A stretch of DNA of 64,000 nucleotides from Mangrovibacter plantisponsor. GTDB lineage: Bacteria; Pseudomonadota; Gammaproteobacteria; Enterobacterales; Enterobacteriaceae. The DNA lies in NCBI RefSeq assembly GCF_003182475.1, contig NZ_QGTS01000010.1:1-64000 (forward strand). Direction: 5' to 3'. This document shows, in pieces, positions 27,408 through 37,693 of the stretch (position 1 is the first letter of the stretch; every line of letters begins with the position of its first letter). The notes beneath the pieces are model-generated. The model did not search any database and was not told the DNA's origin. It was given only the letters and a program-made list of their open reading frames with translations. The translations under genes and the position numbers were made by a program.

Positions 27408-27524
27408 TTACAACTCAGGCCTCTGACCTACCAATTTTCGTAGGCCGCAATTCAGATAAACCTCAAAGAGGTTTATCTCCAATGAAATTGCCATTAAAAG
27501 CACACAACTTGCCATCACCATCAT
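27408..27524 (-). CDS. Possible small hydrophobic-start peptide, unrecognised
   Basis: A 38-codon ORF with tandem ATGs, starting MMVMASCVLLMAISLEINLF and ending GQRPEL. The first ~16 residues are hydrophobic, like many type I toxins, but it matches no family I know (not Ldr, Ibs, Hok, TisB). No good ribosome site is seen; the nearest AGTAGG is ~15 bases upstream. It overlaps two perfect inverted repeats, which fits either a structured RNA or chance. Confidence 0.2.
   Translation of the reverse strand: MMVMASCVLLMAISLEINLFEVYLNCGLRKLVGQRPEL
27454..27478. repeat. Perfect 11-bp inverted repeat
   Basis: AGATAAACCTC, loop AAA, GAGGTTTATCT. A second dyad, TTGCCAT...ATGGCAA, lies at 27509-27529, and CCTAC...GTAGG at 27428-27444. 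The cluster of stems suggests a structured transcript or regulator site in the otherwise empty bcsO-dppF gap. Confidence 0.55.
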
Positions 27525-27723
27525 GGCAATACTAACAACCTACTGATAGCTATAGATAGCGGCAGCACAAAATGCCAGGGGAATGGCAACTTTTTTCGTA
27601 CATGTGAAGTAGCACGCCGGGTGCACATCAGAAAGTGAAGTGAGGAAAGAGAAACCGCAGGGGAAAAGGTACTTCAAGGATAAGCAGGCCACCAGGATGG
27701 CGAGCCTGCAGGTAACACACTAC

Positions 27724-28731
27724 TTAAACTGTGTGCGCATTTTCATCCTGGTCAACCGCAAAGCAGGCAACCAGCTGGCCACGGTAATCTTTCAGATGTG
27801 GCTGTAACTGTGTGCACTGCCCAAAACGGCGGGTACAACGCGCATTAAACGCACAACCCGGAGGTGGGCTGAGCGGGCTGGGTAGTTCACCCGTCAATTT
27901 AATACGCTCTCGCCGGGATTCCGGGTTAAGGCGCGGTGTGGCAGACAGCAATGCCTGGGTGTAAGGGTGCAGCGGGTTGTCAAAAATGGCGTCTTTGCTG
28001 CCTTTTTCCACACAACGGCCGAGGTACATCACCATCACTTCATCAGCAATGTGCTCAACCACGGATAGGTCGTGTGAAATAAAGACATAAGACAGCCCCA
28101 TTTCCTGCTGCAAATCCATCATCAGGTTCAGTACCTGTGCACGCACAGAAACATCCAGTGCAGACACTGGTTCATCGGCAATCACGACATCCGGGTCCAG
28201 CATCAGGCCACGGGCAATGGCAATACGCTGGCGCTGCCCACCGGAAAACATATGCGGGTAACGGTCATAATGTTCGGTTTTCAGGCCAACTTTCGCCATC
28301 ATCGACAGAGCTTTTTCACGCCGTTCCTGCTTTGACAAATCAGTATTGATAAGCAAAGGCTCTTCCAGGATCTGCCCCACTTTCTTACGCGGGTTTAATG
28401 ACGCGTAAGGGTTCTGGAACACAATCTGAATTTTCTGGCGACGTAACTTCTGCGCATGAGGGTCTGGCTTAAGTAAGTCCTGCCCTTTGTAGAACAACTG
28501 CCCGCCAGAAGGCGTTTCTATCATCGTCAGCAGGCGGCCAAGCGTGGATTTCCCACAACCTGATTCGCCAACAATGGCCAGGGTCTTGCCACGTTCCAGT
28601 GTGAAGGAGACGCCGTCAAGCGCTTTAACCAGCTGCTCCTGGGCAAACATCCCCTTCTTCACCGGGTAGTGTTTTTTTAAATCGATAGCCTGCAACAAGT
28701 GCTGTTGCGTGTCGGCCTCATGGGTACTCAT
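27724..28731 (-). CDS. dppF: DppF, dipeptide ABC transporter ATPase
   Basis: 335 aa. Walker [10 protein letters not shown] (near residue 50), ABC signature [15 protein letters not shown], Walker B DVVIADEP and the H-loop SHDLS are all present. The C-terminal oligopeptide/dipeptide transporter extension has a Cys-containing cluster ([15 protein letters not shown]), typical of DppF/OppF. One of two ATPases that power uptake of dipeptides and heme. Start overlaps the dppD stop by four bases. Last gene of dppABCDF. Confidence 0.96.
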   Translation of the reverse strand: MSTHEADTQQHLLQAIDLKKHYPVKKGMFAQEQLVKALDGVSFTLERGKTLAIVGESGCGKSTLGRLLTMIETPSGGQLFYKGQDLLKPDPHAQKLRRQKIQIVFQNPYASLNPRKKVGQILEEPLLINTDLSKQERREKALSMMAKVGLKTEHYDRYPHMFSGGQRQRIAIARGLMLDPDVVIADEPVSALDVSVRAQVLNLMMDLQQEMGLSYVFISHDLSVVEHIADEVMVMYLGRCVEKGSKDAIFDNPLHPYTQALLSATPRLNPESRRERIKLTGELPSPLSPPPGCAFNARCTRRFGQCTQLQPHLKDYRGQLVACFAVDQDENAHTV

Positions 28732-29711
28732 ACTGTCGGCCTCCCGGCATCATCAAGGGGATAGTGGCATTTAGACTGACGCCCGTGCTCCAGCGCATGT
28801 AACGCAGGCTCTTCAGCCCGGCATTTATCCGTGGCATACGGGCAGCGCGGGTTAAGCAGGCAGCCTTGCGGGCGGTCATATTTGCCGGGAACCACACCCG
28901 GGAGCGACTCAAGGCGCGCTTTATCCTGAGCAAATTCAGGTAAGGCGCGTAATAACGCCTGGGTGTATGGGTGACGGGGCGCACGGAAAATATCCTGCGC
29001 ACTGGCCGCTTCCACCACCTGGCCGGCATACATCACGATGATTTTATGCGCCGCTTCAGCAACCAACGCCAGGTCATGGGTGATAAGCACCAGCGCCATG
29101 TTTTCCTGCTGCTGCAATTCCAGAAGCAGTTCAATAATCTGGGCCTGAATGGTCACATCCAGTGCGGTTGTTGGTTCATCCGCAATCAGCAGTTTTGGCC
29201 GGCAGGCTATTGCCATGGCTATCATTACACGCTGGCTCATCCCCCCGGAAAGCTGGTGCGGATACACATCCAGACGTGATGCCGGGTCGGGGATCCCCAC
29301 CTGATCCAGCAGGTCGATTGCCCGCTGGCGGCGGGTTTTTTTATTGCCACCCTGGTGCACTTTAATGGCTTCCATTATCTGGTAGCCAACGGTGTAGCAA
29401 GGGTTCAGGCTGGTCATCGGATCCTGGAAGATCATCGCCACTTCAGAGCCCACCAACTGGCGGCGCTCGCGCTCGGAAATTTTCCGTAGGTCGCGGCCAT
29501 TAAACTCCAGGCTGTCTGCCATTACCCGGCCAGGGAAATCAATCAGGCCCATAATTGCCAGAGAACTGACGGATTTGCCCGAACCGGACTCACCGACAAT
29601 CCCCACAACTTGCCCCTGGTCCACGCTATAACTAATGCGGTCAACGGCACGGAATGGCGCATCTTCTTCACCGAAGTGCACCGATAAACTGTCTACATTC
29701 AATAACGCCAT
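28728..29711 (-). CDS. dppD: DppD, dipeptide ABC transporter ATPase
   Basis: 327 aa from the ATG at 29711 ([17 protein letters not shown]), which matches the E. coli start; the frame continues upstream to 29765 inside dppC and that extension is rejected. Walker A GESGSGKS, signature [15 protein letters not shown], Walker B LLIADEP and C-terminal [15 protein letters not shown] cluster are intact. Partner of DppF on the cytosolic face. Follows dppC by ten bases. Confidence 0.96.
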   Translation of the reverse strand: MALLNVDSLSVHFGEEDAPFRAVDRISYSVDQGQVVGIVGESGSGKSVSSLAIMGLIDFPGRVMADSLEFNGRDLRKISERERRQLVGSEVAMIFQDPMTSLNPCYTVGYQIMEAIKVHQGGNKKTRRQRAIDLLDQVGIPDPASRLDVYPHQLSGGMSQRVMIAMAIACRPKLLIADEPTTALDVTIQAQIIELLLELQQQENMALVLITHDLALVAEAAHKIIVMYAGQVVEAASAQDIFRAPRHPYTQALLRALPEFAQDKARLESLPGVVPGKYDRPQGCLLNPRCPYATDKCRAEEPALHALEHGRQSKCHYPLDDAGRPTV

Positions 29712-29721
29712 CGGGTGCCTC

Positions 29722-30624
29722 TTACTGCTTGAGTTTGGGGTCAAGTGCATCACGCAGGCCATCACCCATCAGGTTGAAAGCCAGCACGGCCAGCAAAATC
29801 GCCAGCCCCGGGAAGGTCACCACCCACCAGGCGCTTTGTGCAAATTGCAAAACGTCAGCAAGCATGGTGCCCCATTCTGGTGTTGGCGGTTGTGCACCCA
29901 TACCCAGGAAGCCCAACGCAGCCATATCCAGAATGGCGTTAGAGAAGCCCATAGATGCCTGCACAATCAGCGGAGCCAGGCAGTTAGGGAAAATATTGAC
30001 GAACATTTGGCGTACCGCGCCGGCACCAGCAACCCGCGAAGCGGTTACATAGTCGCGGTTCACTTCAACCAGCACCGCAGCACGGGTTAAACGCACATAG
30101 TGCGGTAACGCGACGAAGGCCAGTGCCATGGAAGCATTGACTATCGAGGGGCCGAAAATCGCCACCAGCACCAGTGCCAACAGCAGACTCGGCAGGGCCA
30201 GCATAATATCCACCACACGCATGATGATGGTATCCACCGTGCCGCCGAAATAGCCAGCAACCAGGCCCAGTACAATCCCCATAATCAGAGACAGTACCAC
30301 TACCATGCAGCCCACCAGCAAGGATAAGCGTGCGCCATACATCAGGCGGGAGAGAATATCGCGGCCCACATCATCGGTGCCCAAAATAAACTTCCAGCTA
30401 CCACCGTCTTCCCAGACCGGCGGGTGCAACAATGCATCACGGAACTGCATAGCTGGATCATGGGGGGCCACAAAGTTGGCGAACAGCGCTATCAGCAGCA
30501 TCAGGGTGACGTAAACCAACCCAATTACTGCACCTTTGTTACGTTTAAAGTAGTGCCAGAACTCCTGGAACGGTGTCATTGGCACCGGGGCTGCCACCAC
30601 GTTGTTTTCAGTTACTTGCGTCAT
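29722..30624 (-). CDS. dppC: DppC, dipeptide permease membrane subunit
   Basis: 300 aa, six membrane helices. The EAA loop, which docks the ATPases, is visible as [20 protein letters not shown] near residue 195. The N-terminal [15 protein letters not shown] segment is the Opp/Dpp C-type subunit signature. Forms the membrane channel with DppB, nine bases upstream. Confidence 0.96.
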   Translation of the reverse strand: MTQVTENNVVAAPVPMTPFQEFWHYFKRNKGAVIGLVYVTLMLLIALFANFVAPHDPAMQFRDALLHPPVWEDGGSWKFILGTDDVGRDILSRLMYGARLSLLVGCMVVVLSLIMGIVLGLVAGYFGGTVDTIIMRVVDIMLALPSLLLALVLVAIFGPSIVNASMALAFVALPHYVRLTRAAVLVEVNRDYVTASRVAGAGAVRQMFVNIFPNCLAPLIVQASMGFSNAILDMAALGFLGMGAQPPTPEWGTMLADVLQFAQSAWWVVTFPGLAILLAVLAFNLMGDGLRDALDPKLKQ

Positions 30625-30633
30625 GATAACCCC

Positions 30634-31653
30634 TTACTTCTTATGCCGGATACGCGGGTTCACCACGCCGTACAACAGGTCGACAACCAGGTTAACCAGA
30701 ATGATGAGTGTCGCGACCAACAGCACACCGCCCTGCACCACCGGGTAATCCCGTCGTTGCAGTGCTTCAATCAACCAGCGGCCAAGTCCAGGCCAGGAGA
30801 AAATGGTTTCAGTCAGGATTGCCCCTGCCAGCAAAGTACCAACCTGCAGACCAATAACAGTGACTACTGGCAGCATGGCATTACGCAAAGCATGGACCAC
30901 AATCACTCGCAGGCGGCTCAGGCCTTTAGCGCGGGCAGTACGGATATAATCTTCACCCAGCACTTCCAGCATGGCGGAACGGGTCATACGCACAATAACC
31001 GCCAGTGGGATGGTACCCAACACAATGGCAGGCAGAACGATATGCGCAAGTGCGTCCAGGAAATCGCCCGGTTCGCCCCAAATCGCGGTATCTATCAACA
31101 TAAATCCGGTCAGGGGTAACGAGTCATCAAGGAAGACCGTGTCGCCTATACGCCCGGAAACTGGCGTCAGGTTCCAGTGCACCGACACCAGCATAATCAG
31201 CATCATCCCCCACCAGAAAATCGGCATGGAATAACCCGTCAGCGCCAGGCCAATGGCGGTATGGTCAAAAATGGAGCCGCGTTTTACCGCTGCCAGTACC
31301 CCAACAGGAATACCCACAGCAATAGCAAAAATCATGGCACACACACCCAGTTCCAGAGTGGCCTGGAAACGCGGAACGAATTCTTGCCAGACAGGCAGGC
31401 GGCTTTTCAGGGAGATACCTAAATCCCCGTGCAATACGTTCCAAATATAGGTGACATATTGCTGCCAGAGTGGTTTGTTTAACCCTAATTGAGCCAGCAG
31501 TTGAGCGTGGCGTTCGGGGGAGATCCCGCGTTCACCCGCCATGATCATCACCGGGTCACCCGGAATCATGTGGACGAAAGCGAAAGTAACAAGGGTTATA
31601 CCTATAAACGTTGGGATAACCAATCCCAGACGTCGGAGAATGAACTGCAACAT
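30634..31653 (-). CDS. dppB: DppB, dipeptide permease membrane subunit
   Basis: 339 aa, the usual length. Starts MLQFILRRLGLVIPTFIGIT, the N-terminus typical of the B-type subunit, and carries the EAA loop EDYIRTARAKGLSRLRVIVV (near residue 220). Forms the translocation pore with DppC. Separated from dppA by 325 bases that hold hairpins. Confidence 0.96.
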   Translation of the reverse strand: MLQFILRRLGLVIPTFIGITLVTFAFVHMIPGDPVMIMAGERGISPERHAQLLAQLGLNKPLWQQYVTYIWNVLHGDLGISLKSRLPVWQEFVPRFQATLELGVCAMIFAIAVGIPVGVLAAVKRGSIFDHTAIGLALTGYSMPIFWWGMMLIMLVSVHWNLTPVSGRIGDTVFLDDSLPLTGFMLIDTAIWGEPGDFLDALAHIVLPAIVLGTIPLAVIVRMTRSAMLEVLGEDYIRTARAKGLSRLRVIVVHALRNAMLPVVTVIGLQVGTLLAGAILTETIFSWPGLGRWLIEALQRRDYPVVQGGVLLVATLIILVNLVVDLLYGVVNPRIRHKK

Positions 31654-31978
31654 TAGCCGGATTCTCTATCATCTTCCGCTACCGGGGGCAGCGAAATGTA
31701 TTGCTCACAACGTACATCGGTTCTGCCGCAACGGGGAAATCAGCCCACATTACAGACAGCAAGGGTGAGGTACATAATATATGTTCCCTCACCCTGACCC
31801 CCTCCCGCCGGGAGAGGGGTGCTGGCAGAACAAGTCCGGTCTTATACCCTTTATATTTCAGTTGGCTGGCGCACACGCGTGTTTGGCCGGCTGAAATATC
31901 AGGAATACATCCGGGCCTTTCCGGGAACGGGTGAACAAGCCATTGGCACCCATTACCGCAGAAAGGCACGCGGGTGTA
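31654..31978. other. dppA-dppB intergenic hairpin region
   Basis: 325 bases inside the dpp operon. It holds CCCCCTCCCgccGGGAGAGGGG (31797-31820 area), a widespread style of enterobacterial intergenic repeat, and a longer dyad ATTTCAG...CTGAAAT near 31856-31900. Such structures after a binding-protein gene commonly stabilise the upstream mRNA and reduce read-through, giving more DppA than membrane subunits; that role is inferred here. Confidence 0.55.
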
Positions 31979-33586
31979 TCACTCTAAGGATACGTTCTCG
32001 AAGTGGTGTTTGCCCAACGGATCCACCACATAGCCTTTAACTTCTTTGCGCACCGGCTCGAAAACCGTGGAGTGAGCAATAATCAGAGCAGGAGCCTGAT
32101 CATGCATCACAACCTGAGCCTGCTTGTAGAGTTCCACACGTTTGTTGTGGTCTTCTGTAGCACGTGCTGGCTGGATCAAGTCTTCGAACGGCTTGTAGCA
32201 CCAACGAGAGTAGTTAGAACCGTCTTTCGCCGCATCACAGCTGAACAGTGTGGCGAAGAAGTTATCCGGATCCCCGTTATCCCCGGTCCAGCCCATCATA
32301 ACGGTCTGGTGTTCACCGGCTTTGGCACGTTTGAGGTACTCACCCCATTCGTAGGTAACGATTTTGGCTTTCACGCCAATTTTCGCCCAGTCAGCCTGGA
32401 TCATTTCTGCCATACGGCGGGCATTCGGGTTATACGGGCGCTGAACCGGCATTGCCCACAGATCGATGCTGAAGCCATCCGGCAGACCCGCTTCTTTCAG
32501 CAACTCTTTAGCTTTTACCGGATCATACGGATAATCTTTAACCGCATCGTTGTAGCCCCACATGGTTGGCGGGATCAGGTTTTTAGCAGCCTGACCAGCC
32601 CCCTGGTAAACCGCTTTGATAATCGCTTCTTTGTTAACAGCCATGGTCAGCGCCTGGCGTACTTTCACGTTATCCAGCGGTTTTTTCTCAACGTTGAAGG
32701 ACAGATAGCCAACGTTCAGTCCAGGCTGTTCCATCAGGTTGATTTTGGGGTCTTTCTTCATACGCTCCAGATCAGCCGGGTTCGGGTACGGCATAACCTG
32801 GCATTCATCTTTCTGCAGTTTTGCGTAACGCACGGAAGCATCCGGCGTAATAGAGAAGACCAGACGATCAATCTGCGGTTTGGTGCCCCAGTAGCCCGGG
32901 AACGCTTTATACAGAATACGGGAGTCTTTCTGGTACTGAACCAGTTGGAACGGGCCGGTACCGATTGGGTCCAGGTCCACTTTTTCCGGTGTACCCGCTT
33001 TCATCATGTCATCAGCATATTCTTTAGACATAATAGAAGCGAAGTCCATTGCCATATCAGCAAGGAACGGTGCTTCAGGGCGAGCCAGTACGAACTGAAC
33101 GGTGTAATCATCAACTTTCTTGATGTCAGTGATCAGGTCAGGCAGACCCATACCTTCAAAGTACTCATAGCTGCCGCCAGAGACATTGTGGTAAGGGTTT
33201 TTAGGGTTTTTCTGGCGGTCGAAGGAGAAGACAACGTCGTCGGCATTCAGGTCACGAGTCGGTTTGAATTCTTTATTGCTCTGCCATTTAACGCCTTTAC
33301 GCAAATGGAAGGTATACACTTTCCCGTCAGCGCTTACATCCCACTTTTCAGCGAGGCCCGGGATCACTTCGGTGGTGCCAATCTTAAATTCAACCAGGCG
33401 GTTGTAGATGGGCACTGAGCTGGCATCATAGGTAGTACCGGAAGTGAACAGCTGTGGGTTAAAGCCTTCTGGCGAGCCTTCTGAACAGTAAACCAGGGTT
33501 TTTGCCTGAACACTTGCTGCAACTGTCAAAGCCACCAGGCTCAGACCAAGCTTCAGCATCCCTGACTTCTTCAAGGAAATACTCAT
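31979..33586 (-). CDS. dppA: DppA, periplasmic dipeptide/heme-binding protein
   Basis: 535 aa with signal peptide (cleaved after SVQAKTLVYCSEG begins). SBP family 5; binds dipeptides, and heme in E. coli, for delivery to DppBCDF, and also acts as a chemoreceptor ligand carrier. Start MSISLKKSGMLKLGLSL with TTGGAG ribosome site upstream. The leader carries a C/A-rich stretch typical of GcvB sRNA targets. First gene of the operon. Confidence 0.97.
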   Translation of the reverse strand: MSISLKKSGMLKLGLSLVALTVAASVQAKTLVYCSEGSPEGFNPQLFTSGTTYDASSVPIYNRLVEFKIGTTEVIPGLAEKWDVSADGKVYTFHLRKGVKWQSNKEFKPTRDLNADDVVFSFDRQKNPKNPYHNVSGGSYEYFEGMGLPDLITDIKKVDDYTVQFVLARPEAPFLADMAMDFASIMSKEYADDMMKAGTPEKVDLDPIGTGPFQLVQYQKDSRILYKAFPGYWGTKPQIDRLVFSITPDASVRYAKLQKDECQVMPYPNPADLERMKKDPKINLMEQPGLNVGYLSFNVEKKPLDNVKVRQALTMAVNKEAIIKAVYQGAGQAAKNLIPPTMWGYNDAVKDYPYDPVKAKELLKEAGLPDGFSIDLWAMPVQRPYNPNARRMAEMIQADWAKIGVKAKIVTYEWGEYLKRAKAGEHQTVMMGWTGDNGDPDNFFATLFSCDAAKDGSNYSRWCYKPFEDLIQPARATEDHNKRVELYKQAQVVMHDQAPALIIAHSTVFEPVRKEVKGYVVDPLGKHHFENVSLE

Positions 33587-33597
33587 TCTTCTGCTCC

Positions 33598-33619
33598 AAT
33601 GTGATATGTGTTGTGTTAA
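33598..33619 (-). promoter_or_regulatory. Candidate GcvB sRNA pairing site in the dppA leader
   Basis: The mRNA strand reads TTAACACAACACATATCAC immediately upstream of the ribosome site. It is C/A-rich and complementary to the G/U-rich R1 region of GcvB as I recall it (GUGAUGUUGUGUUGUU). GcvB repression of dppA is established in E. coli and Salmonella; the site here is inferred. Confidence 0.55.
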
Positions 33620-34169
33620 ACCGGCGAACCTTTCTTATTTTTTACCCGGTTCGCTCGGGCAAGCCCGTAAAGCTTGATGAGGATGGGGAATCCTTCCACA
33701 AGGGCCACTGTCTCGCAGGACAGACTGTCCGTAAATGGCCTCTCACGCCCTACAATCTGTCAACTGATGAGCCAAACGTCAATATACGTAACGGGTATTT
33801 ACACGGAATGTGAGAAAGTGAAAACAAAGATGAAAAAAAGGAGTTTGTGTTATTTACAGCACATAAATTTATGCTATGACAATAAAACCAAAACAAAAAA
33901 CCAACAAATGAATCACAAGCAGTGCAATAACCCAATGTGATTTATGACAACTTTTTGGCTGAATGGTGAATATATGAACAAAAAATAGTGCCAACGACAG
34001 GCATTTCAGTAAAAAATGCTGTTGTTATCCATAAGACAATAAAAATAACCACGCGGTAAAGATAACAAAACGTGATAGGAAACTGGGGAAAATAAGGCGC
34101 TTGAGCGTCGCACTCGGGCAAAGTCGTTATTTAAGAACTTTTCTAAAAGTTGTTAAATGTTCCAGATAC
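33620..34169. other. Long dppA upstream region without a gene
   Basis: About 550 bases between the dppA leader and the proK terminator. It is AT-rich toward 33830-34080. Small ORFs on the plus strand are Lys/Asn-rich and have no ribosome site. The dppA promoter should lie here; I do not recognise a specific operator. Confidence 0.5.
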
Positions 34170-34198
34170 AAAAAACCCGCAGTGATATCACTGCGGGT
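34170..34198 (-). terminator. Terminator of tRNA-Pro
   Basis: A perfect 24-base palindrome, ACCCGCAGTGAT followed by its complement (34175-34198), then a run of T on the minus strand. It lies eight bases after the tRNA 3' end. Confidence 0.9.
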
Positions 34199-34205
34199 CT
34201 GAATT

Positions 34206-34282
34206 TGGTCGGCGAGAGAGGATTTGAACCTCCGACCCACACGTCCCGAACGTGTTGCGCTACCAGGCTGCGCTACTCGCCG
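34206..34282 (-). tRNA. proK: tRNA-Pro (anticodon CGG)
   Basis: 77 bases including an encoded CCA. Acceptor CGGCGAG pairs with CTCGCCG; the D-arm is GCGCAGCCTGGTAGCGC; the anticodon stem-loop is ACACG TTCGGGA CGTGT with anticodon CGG; the T-arm is CGGAGGTTCAAATCCTC. E. coli proK lies at the same place between eptB and dppA. Confidence 0.97.
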
Positions 34283-34366
34283 AATGCGGGGCGCATATTA
34301 CTGCCGGCACTGCATCGCGTCAATCCCTTATTTAAAAAAGACTTCTGATCGCCTGGAAAGCCAGCA

Positions 34367-36064
34367 TCACAAAGTGGGGTCGCTTTTCCCTTTGGTATTT
34401 TGCAGTGCGCACCAGTTGCGTGAAGCGTCAATTCCCCCATCCGGGGATGTTATCCCCAGGCACCCCAACACCGAGTCAAATAATTCGGTATGTTTATGCA
34501 CCACACCTTCTTTGGCCTGTTGCTGCAATTGCCCAAAACGCTGCGCATTTTCTGGCGTCTGCAGGAACTTATCAGAAGCCCAGACCAGTAACGGTACCCG
34601 GAATTGTTCTGGCGGTGCAATGTTGCGCGGTGTGCCGTGTAAATGCAGGCTGTCGCTAATCGATTCCCCATGGTCAGCAGCGTAGAACACTATCGCGTTC
34701 TTATCACGCACCTGGTCGATAACCGAACTGATAAAACTGTCCACATAGCGTACTGAATTATCATATGCGTTGATCAGTGTTTGCGCCGAACAGTGCTTGT
34801 TAACCCCCATACATTCTGGTTGCCAGATGGCGAACTCACGGGGATAACGCTGAACATACGAATAATGCGACCCTTTGGTATGCAGGATAACCAGGTGTTT
34901 ACCCTGTGCGTGTTGCAACTGCGACCGGACCATTTCATCCACCAGCAACATGTCATCCACAGTTTTGCCCTGATTATGGCCTTCCGCACCAATCTGTTCC
35001 CGCCAGGCAATGGTATCGGCCATCGTATTACTGTAGAACCACATTTCGCTTTGCATCGCATACAAATCACTGGAGAACCCCAGTTGTTTCAACACGGCAA
35101 AGACGTTTTGCTCCAGTAAGGTTCGCTGTGGGTTATCCATGACACCACCCTTGCCCACAAACATGCAACGTAATGAGAGTTTGGTCGCGGTATCACAGGA
35201 CTCGCCGCGGAATGCCGCCAGGTTTTTCTCCTGTGCCAGTTTGGGCGTGGTATTCCTTGAGTAACCAAACAGGCCCATATGGTCCCAGCGCGTTGTCTCA
35301 CCAATGATAAACACCACCTGCACATCGTTCAGGTTCGCTGGTACGTTCCAGTGGTTGCGGGTTGCCGGGTTAATGAGAGAACGGTGATCCAGGGTTTCAT
35401 CCACCTTAGCCCACACATAGAGCCCCAAAGAAGAAAGCCAGTTTGCCGGTAAATAAGCACTGGTCACCACACCGCCATAACTCGGTAAATCTTCCCGGGA
35501 ACCTTTTTCGTGGTGTTTCTGAACGTTTCCCAGAAGACGAACAGGCGCCCATACAACCAGTGCAACCAGAAACAACACGCCCAGGTGACGTAAGGCTTCC
35601 CGCCGCGTTGACAGTTGCCTTATTAATGAATCCTGCCCCTGGTTACGCCAAATAAACCACAACGGGGGAATGCCGATTAACAGCACCCATAAATAGAAAC
35701 GCCAGCCCACCACTTCTTTGGTCAGATCGATGTCGGTCGTCATCACAGACGCAATAATGCCGTAGCCAATGGTGATATTCATTACCGCCATGTAGTAACT
35801 GGCCGCAACAGAGCAGAGCACCAAAAATGAGCTTAATACCTGCCAGGCACGCCGCCCGCCAAGGGAAAAAAGGCGCAACACAAAGAAACTCGCCAGAACA
35901 GTAGCAAACACCTCGGTTGTCAGCGCAAAGGCTTTGAAGAACGGAGTGATATCCATCGACTCATGCAGACGCCGCCAGAATACCGAGCAGTTAAGAAACA
36001 ACCCAATATACAGCGCAAGAAAGCAACTGAGCTGTACCTGTGTAATACGACGAGAAATCTTCAT
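34367..36064 (-). CDS. eptB: EptB, Kdo(II) phosphoethanolamine transferase
   Basis: 565 aa inner-membrane enzyme that adds phosphoethanolamine to the outer Kdo of LPS. About five N-terminal membrane helices (residues 10-185), then a periplasmic sulfatase-like domain. Metal and active-site motifs are intact: [31 protein letters not shown] with the nucleophilic Thr, and FYAADHGES. In E. coli it is repressed by the sRNAs MgrR and ArcZ; no site was assigned here. Neighbours proK and yhjX are as in E. coli. Confidence 0.95.
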   Translation of the reverse strand: MKISRRITQVQLSCFLALYIGLFLNCSVFWRRLHESMDITPFFKAFALTTEVFATVLASFFVLRLFSLGGRRAWQVLSSFLVLCSVAASYYMAVMNITIGYGIIASVMTTDIDLTKEVVGWRFYLWVLLIGIPPLWFIWRNQGQDSLIRQLSTRREALRHLGVLFLVALVVWAPVRLLGNVQKHHEKGSREDLPSYGGVVTSAYLPANWLSSLGLYVWAKVDETLDHRSLINPATRNHWNVPANLNDVQVVFIIGETTRWDHMGLFGYSRNTTPKLAQEKNLAAFRGESCDTATKLSLRCMFVGKGGVMDNPQRTLLEQNVFAVLKQLGFSSDLYAMQSEMWFYSNTMADTIAWREQIGAEGHNQGKTVDDMLLVDEMVRSQLQHAQGKHLVILHTKGSHYSYVQRYPREFAIWQPECMGVNKHCSAQTLINAYDNSVRYVDSFISSVIDQVRDKNAIVFYAADHGESISDSLHLHGTPRNIAPPEQFRVPLLVWASDKFLQTPENAQRFGQLQQQAKEGVVHKHTELFDSVLGCLGITSPDGGIDASRNWCALQNTKGKSDPTL

Positions 36065-36359
36065 TCAATAATCCAGACTGGCCATAATCAGCAGTCTGAC
36101 AGGTGACAGGGGGACGAAGTTCAGCACAAATTAATAAAAACCGGCACGGAAACAGAACCTGCACCACAATATAGGATTGTTCCGCCAGCCGGCGGGGCGT
36201 CAGAGGAATAATTGAGGGTTGCCTGGCAGGCAGTCTGGAATACCTGAAAGCGGGTAAACCTGCGCGGCCGGATAAAACAAACGACAACCGGGGAAGAACC
36301 GCGGTTGCCGTTGTTTACAGATGCAATCAATTGTATCTGGCTGAATTCAGCTTATCGCA
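36065..36359. other. eptB-yhjX intergenic region
   Basis: About 295 bases, no gene. It holds the eptB promoter and a diverged dyad (GACAACCG...CGGTTGCC, about 36281-36310) that may end the yhjX transcript. Confidence 0.4.
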
Positions 36360-37574
36360 TCAGGCGTGGGAATGTGCAGCATCGCCTTCATAAACATCCG
36401 CTTTAGGCTGGCGAATGGTTGAAGAGAGCGCCAGAGAAACAATCAACAGTGCGAAAATGACCAGGAAAGTCACATGGAAGCCACCAAACAGCGATGCAAT
36501 GATGGAACCACAGATACTGCCAATCCCGAAGCCAAGGTAAATCACACCATAATTTTTTGCCAGGTTGTTCAGGCCAAAGAAATCACTTACCAGTGAAGGA
36601 TAAACGGTGATGGTGCCACCAAAGTTAAAGGCGATACAGGCAATGGCCACAAAGAAAGTCACCGCATTCAGAGGCGCGAACAGCAATGCCGCCATACCCA
36701 CCAGCGCAATAATCTGGCCGAAAGTAATCACACGGATACGGGTCACTTTATCGGACAGGATCCCCATAACCAGGCGGCCACTCAGGTTAGCAATCGCAAT
36801 CACCGTAACCGCGTTGGCTGCCGTCATGACATCCAGATGCGCCAGGCTCTGAGCAATATCTTTCGCCACACCAATAACATACAAACCACTCATACAGGCA
36901 GTCAGGAACATCAGTGCCAGCATCCAGTACTGTGGTTTGCGCATGGATTCAGCCAGAGTGAAATCACTGTTACTGACACCATTGATACGGTTCACCGCCT
37001 GTACCGGTGCGTCTTTCATTAATAAGGCGCCAAACACAATCATGACCAGTGCAATACCACCCCAAATCATGAAGGTCTTATCCAGGCCAAAGGAAGCCAG
37101 TAACTGAGAGTCGATAAATTTGAACCCCAGGCTACCCAACCCATAAGCACCAATAGAGAAGGCAGAAATCAGGCCCTTACGTTCCGGGAACCATTTCACA
37201 CAGTTCGATAACGTCAGCAGGTAACCCGCCCCATCCGCAAGGCCAACCAGCACACCAGCACTCAGCCAGAGCATCAGCAGGTTATTGGAGTGTGCGGTCA
37301 GGAACAGCCCCAGCCCTAATAACACCCCGGAAGCGATAGTGACACGGCGGACACCAAAACGTTCCTGGAGCTTACCGGCAACAGAAGAAGCCAGCGCCAG
37401 GCCCAGACTTAACAGGCCGAAAGAGAATGCCACCTGGCTGACAGGTTCATTAAGTTTTTCAGAAAGCGGACCATTAAACAGGCTCCAGGTATAAACCGAA
37501 CCCAGTGCGAACTGAGTCACGATGGTACCCACAAGTGTCAACCAGCGCGTTTGGTTTGAAATTGATGTTTTCAT
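36360..37574 (-). CDS. yhjX: YhjX, MFS transporter of the OFA family (pyruvate-responsive)
   Basis: 404 aa, twelve membrane helices, starting MKTSISNQTRWLTLVGTIV. Oxalate/formate-antiporter-like MFS protein. In E. coli yhjX is the main target of the pyruvate-sensing two-component system YpdA/YpdB and has been linked to pyruvate/formate transport. The upstream region keeps tandem YpdB-type sites (listed separately), so the same control is likely. Next to eptB as in E. coli; on the other side an eut operon is inserted. Confidence 0.94.
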   Translation of the reverse strand: MKTSISNQTRWLTLVGTIVTQFALGSVYTWSLFNGPLSEKLNEPVSQVAFSFGLLSLGLALASSVAGKLQERFGVRRVTIASGVLLGLGLFLTAHSNNLLMLWLSAGVLVGLADGAGYLLTLSNCVKWFPERKGLISAFSIGAYGLGSLGFKFIDSQLLASFGLDKTFMIWGGIALVMIVFGALLMKDAPVQAVNRINGVSNSDFTLAESMRKPQYWMLALMFLTACMSGLYVIGVAKDIAQSLAHLDVMTAANAVTVIAIANLSGRLVMGILSDKVTRIRVITFGQIIALVGMAALLFAPLNAVTFFVAIACIAFNFGGTITVYPSLVSDFFGLNNLAKNYGVIYLGFGIGSICGSIIASLFGGFHVTFLVIFALLIVSLALSSTIRQPKADVYEGDAAHSHA

Positions 37575-37662
37575 GGCAGATGTCCTGCATTACTGAATAA
37601 GGAAAGGTATTTATCTGCCTGTAACCTTACGCTTTGGGAGGAATTTACTGGGTAAAAACGGC

Positions 37663-37693
37663 ATGAAATGCACTGAGTGCGGAATGAAATGCA
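37663..37693 (-). promoter_or_regulatory. Tandem YpdB-type operator upstream of yhjX
   Basis: On the minus strand TGCATTTCAT-N11-TGCATTTCAT (plus-strand ATGAAATGCA at 37663-37672 and 37684-37693). The published E. coli YpdB site is a GGCATTTCAT direct repeat with an 11-base spacer. A third, weaker copy (TTGAAATGCA) follows at 37715-37724, roughly on the same helical face. Confidence 0.8.

Larger units (their letters stand above)
26979..27723. other. AT-rich intergenic region between bcsO and dppF
   Basis: 745 bases without an established gene. The part next to bcsO (26979-27380) is markedly AT-rich and must hold the bcsO promoter. The part at 27400-27600 contains several short hairpins and a possible small ORF (listed separately). 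Near dppF, GCAGGC and GCCTGC (27684-27709) form an inverted repeat without a T-tract. In E. coli the bcsG-dppF interval carries the ldrD toxin locus; no Ldr-like peptide was found here. Confidence 0.6.

Noticed and set aside
27408-27723. An ldrD toxin gene as in E. coli at this place
   Set aside because: No ~35-residue Ldr-like peptide (with the FWHDLAAP-type core) was found in either strand of the gap.
32003-33418. 471-codon plus-strand ORF antisense to dppA
   Set aside because: Entirely within dppA; His/Phe/Arg-rich composition with no domain and no plausible start signal.
34157-34348. Small ORF containing [10 protein letters not shown]
   Set aside because: This is the well-known false translation across a tRNA gene; it spans proK.
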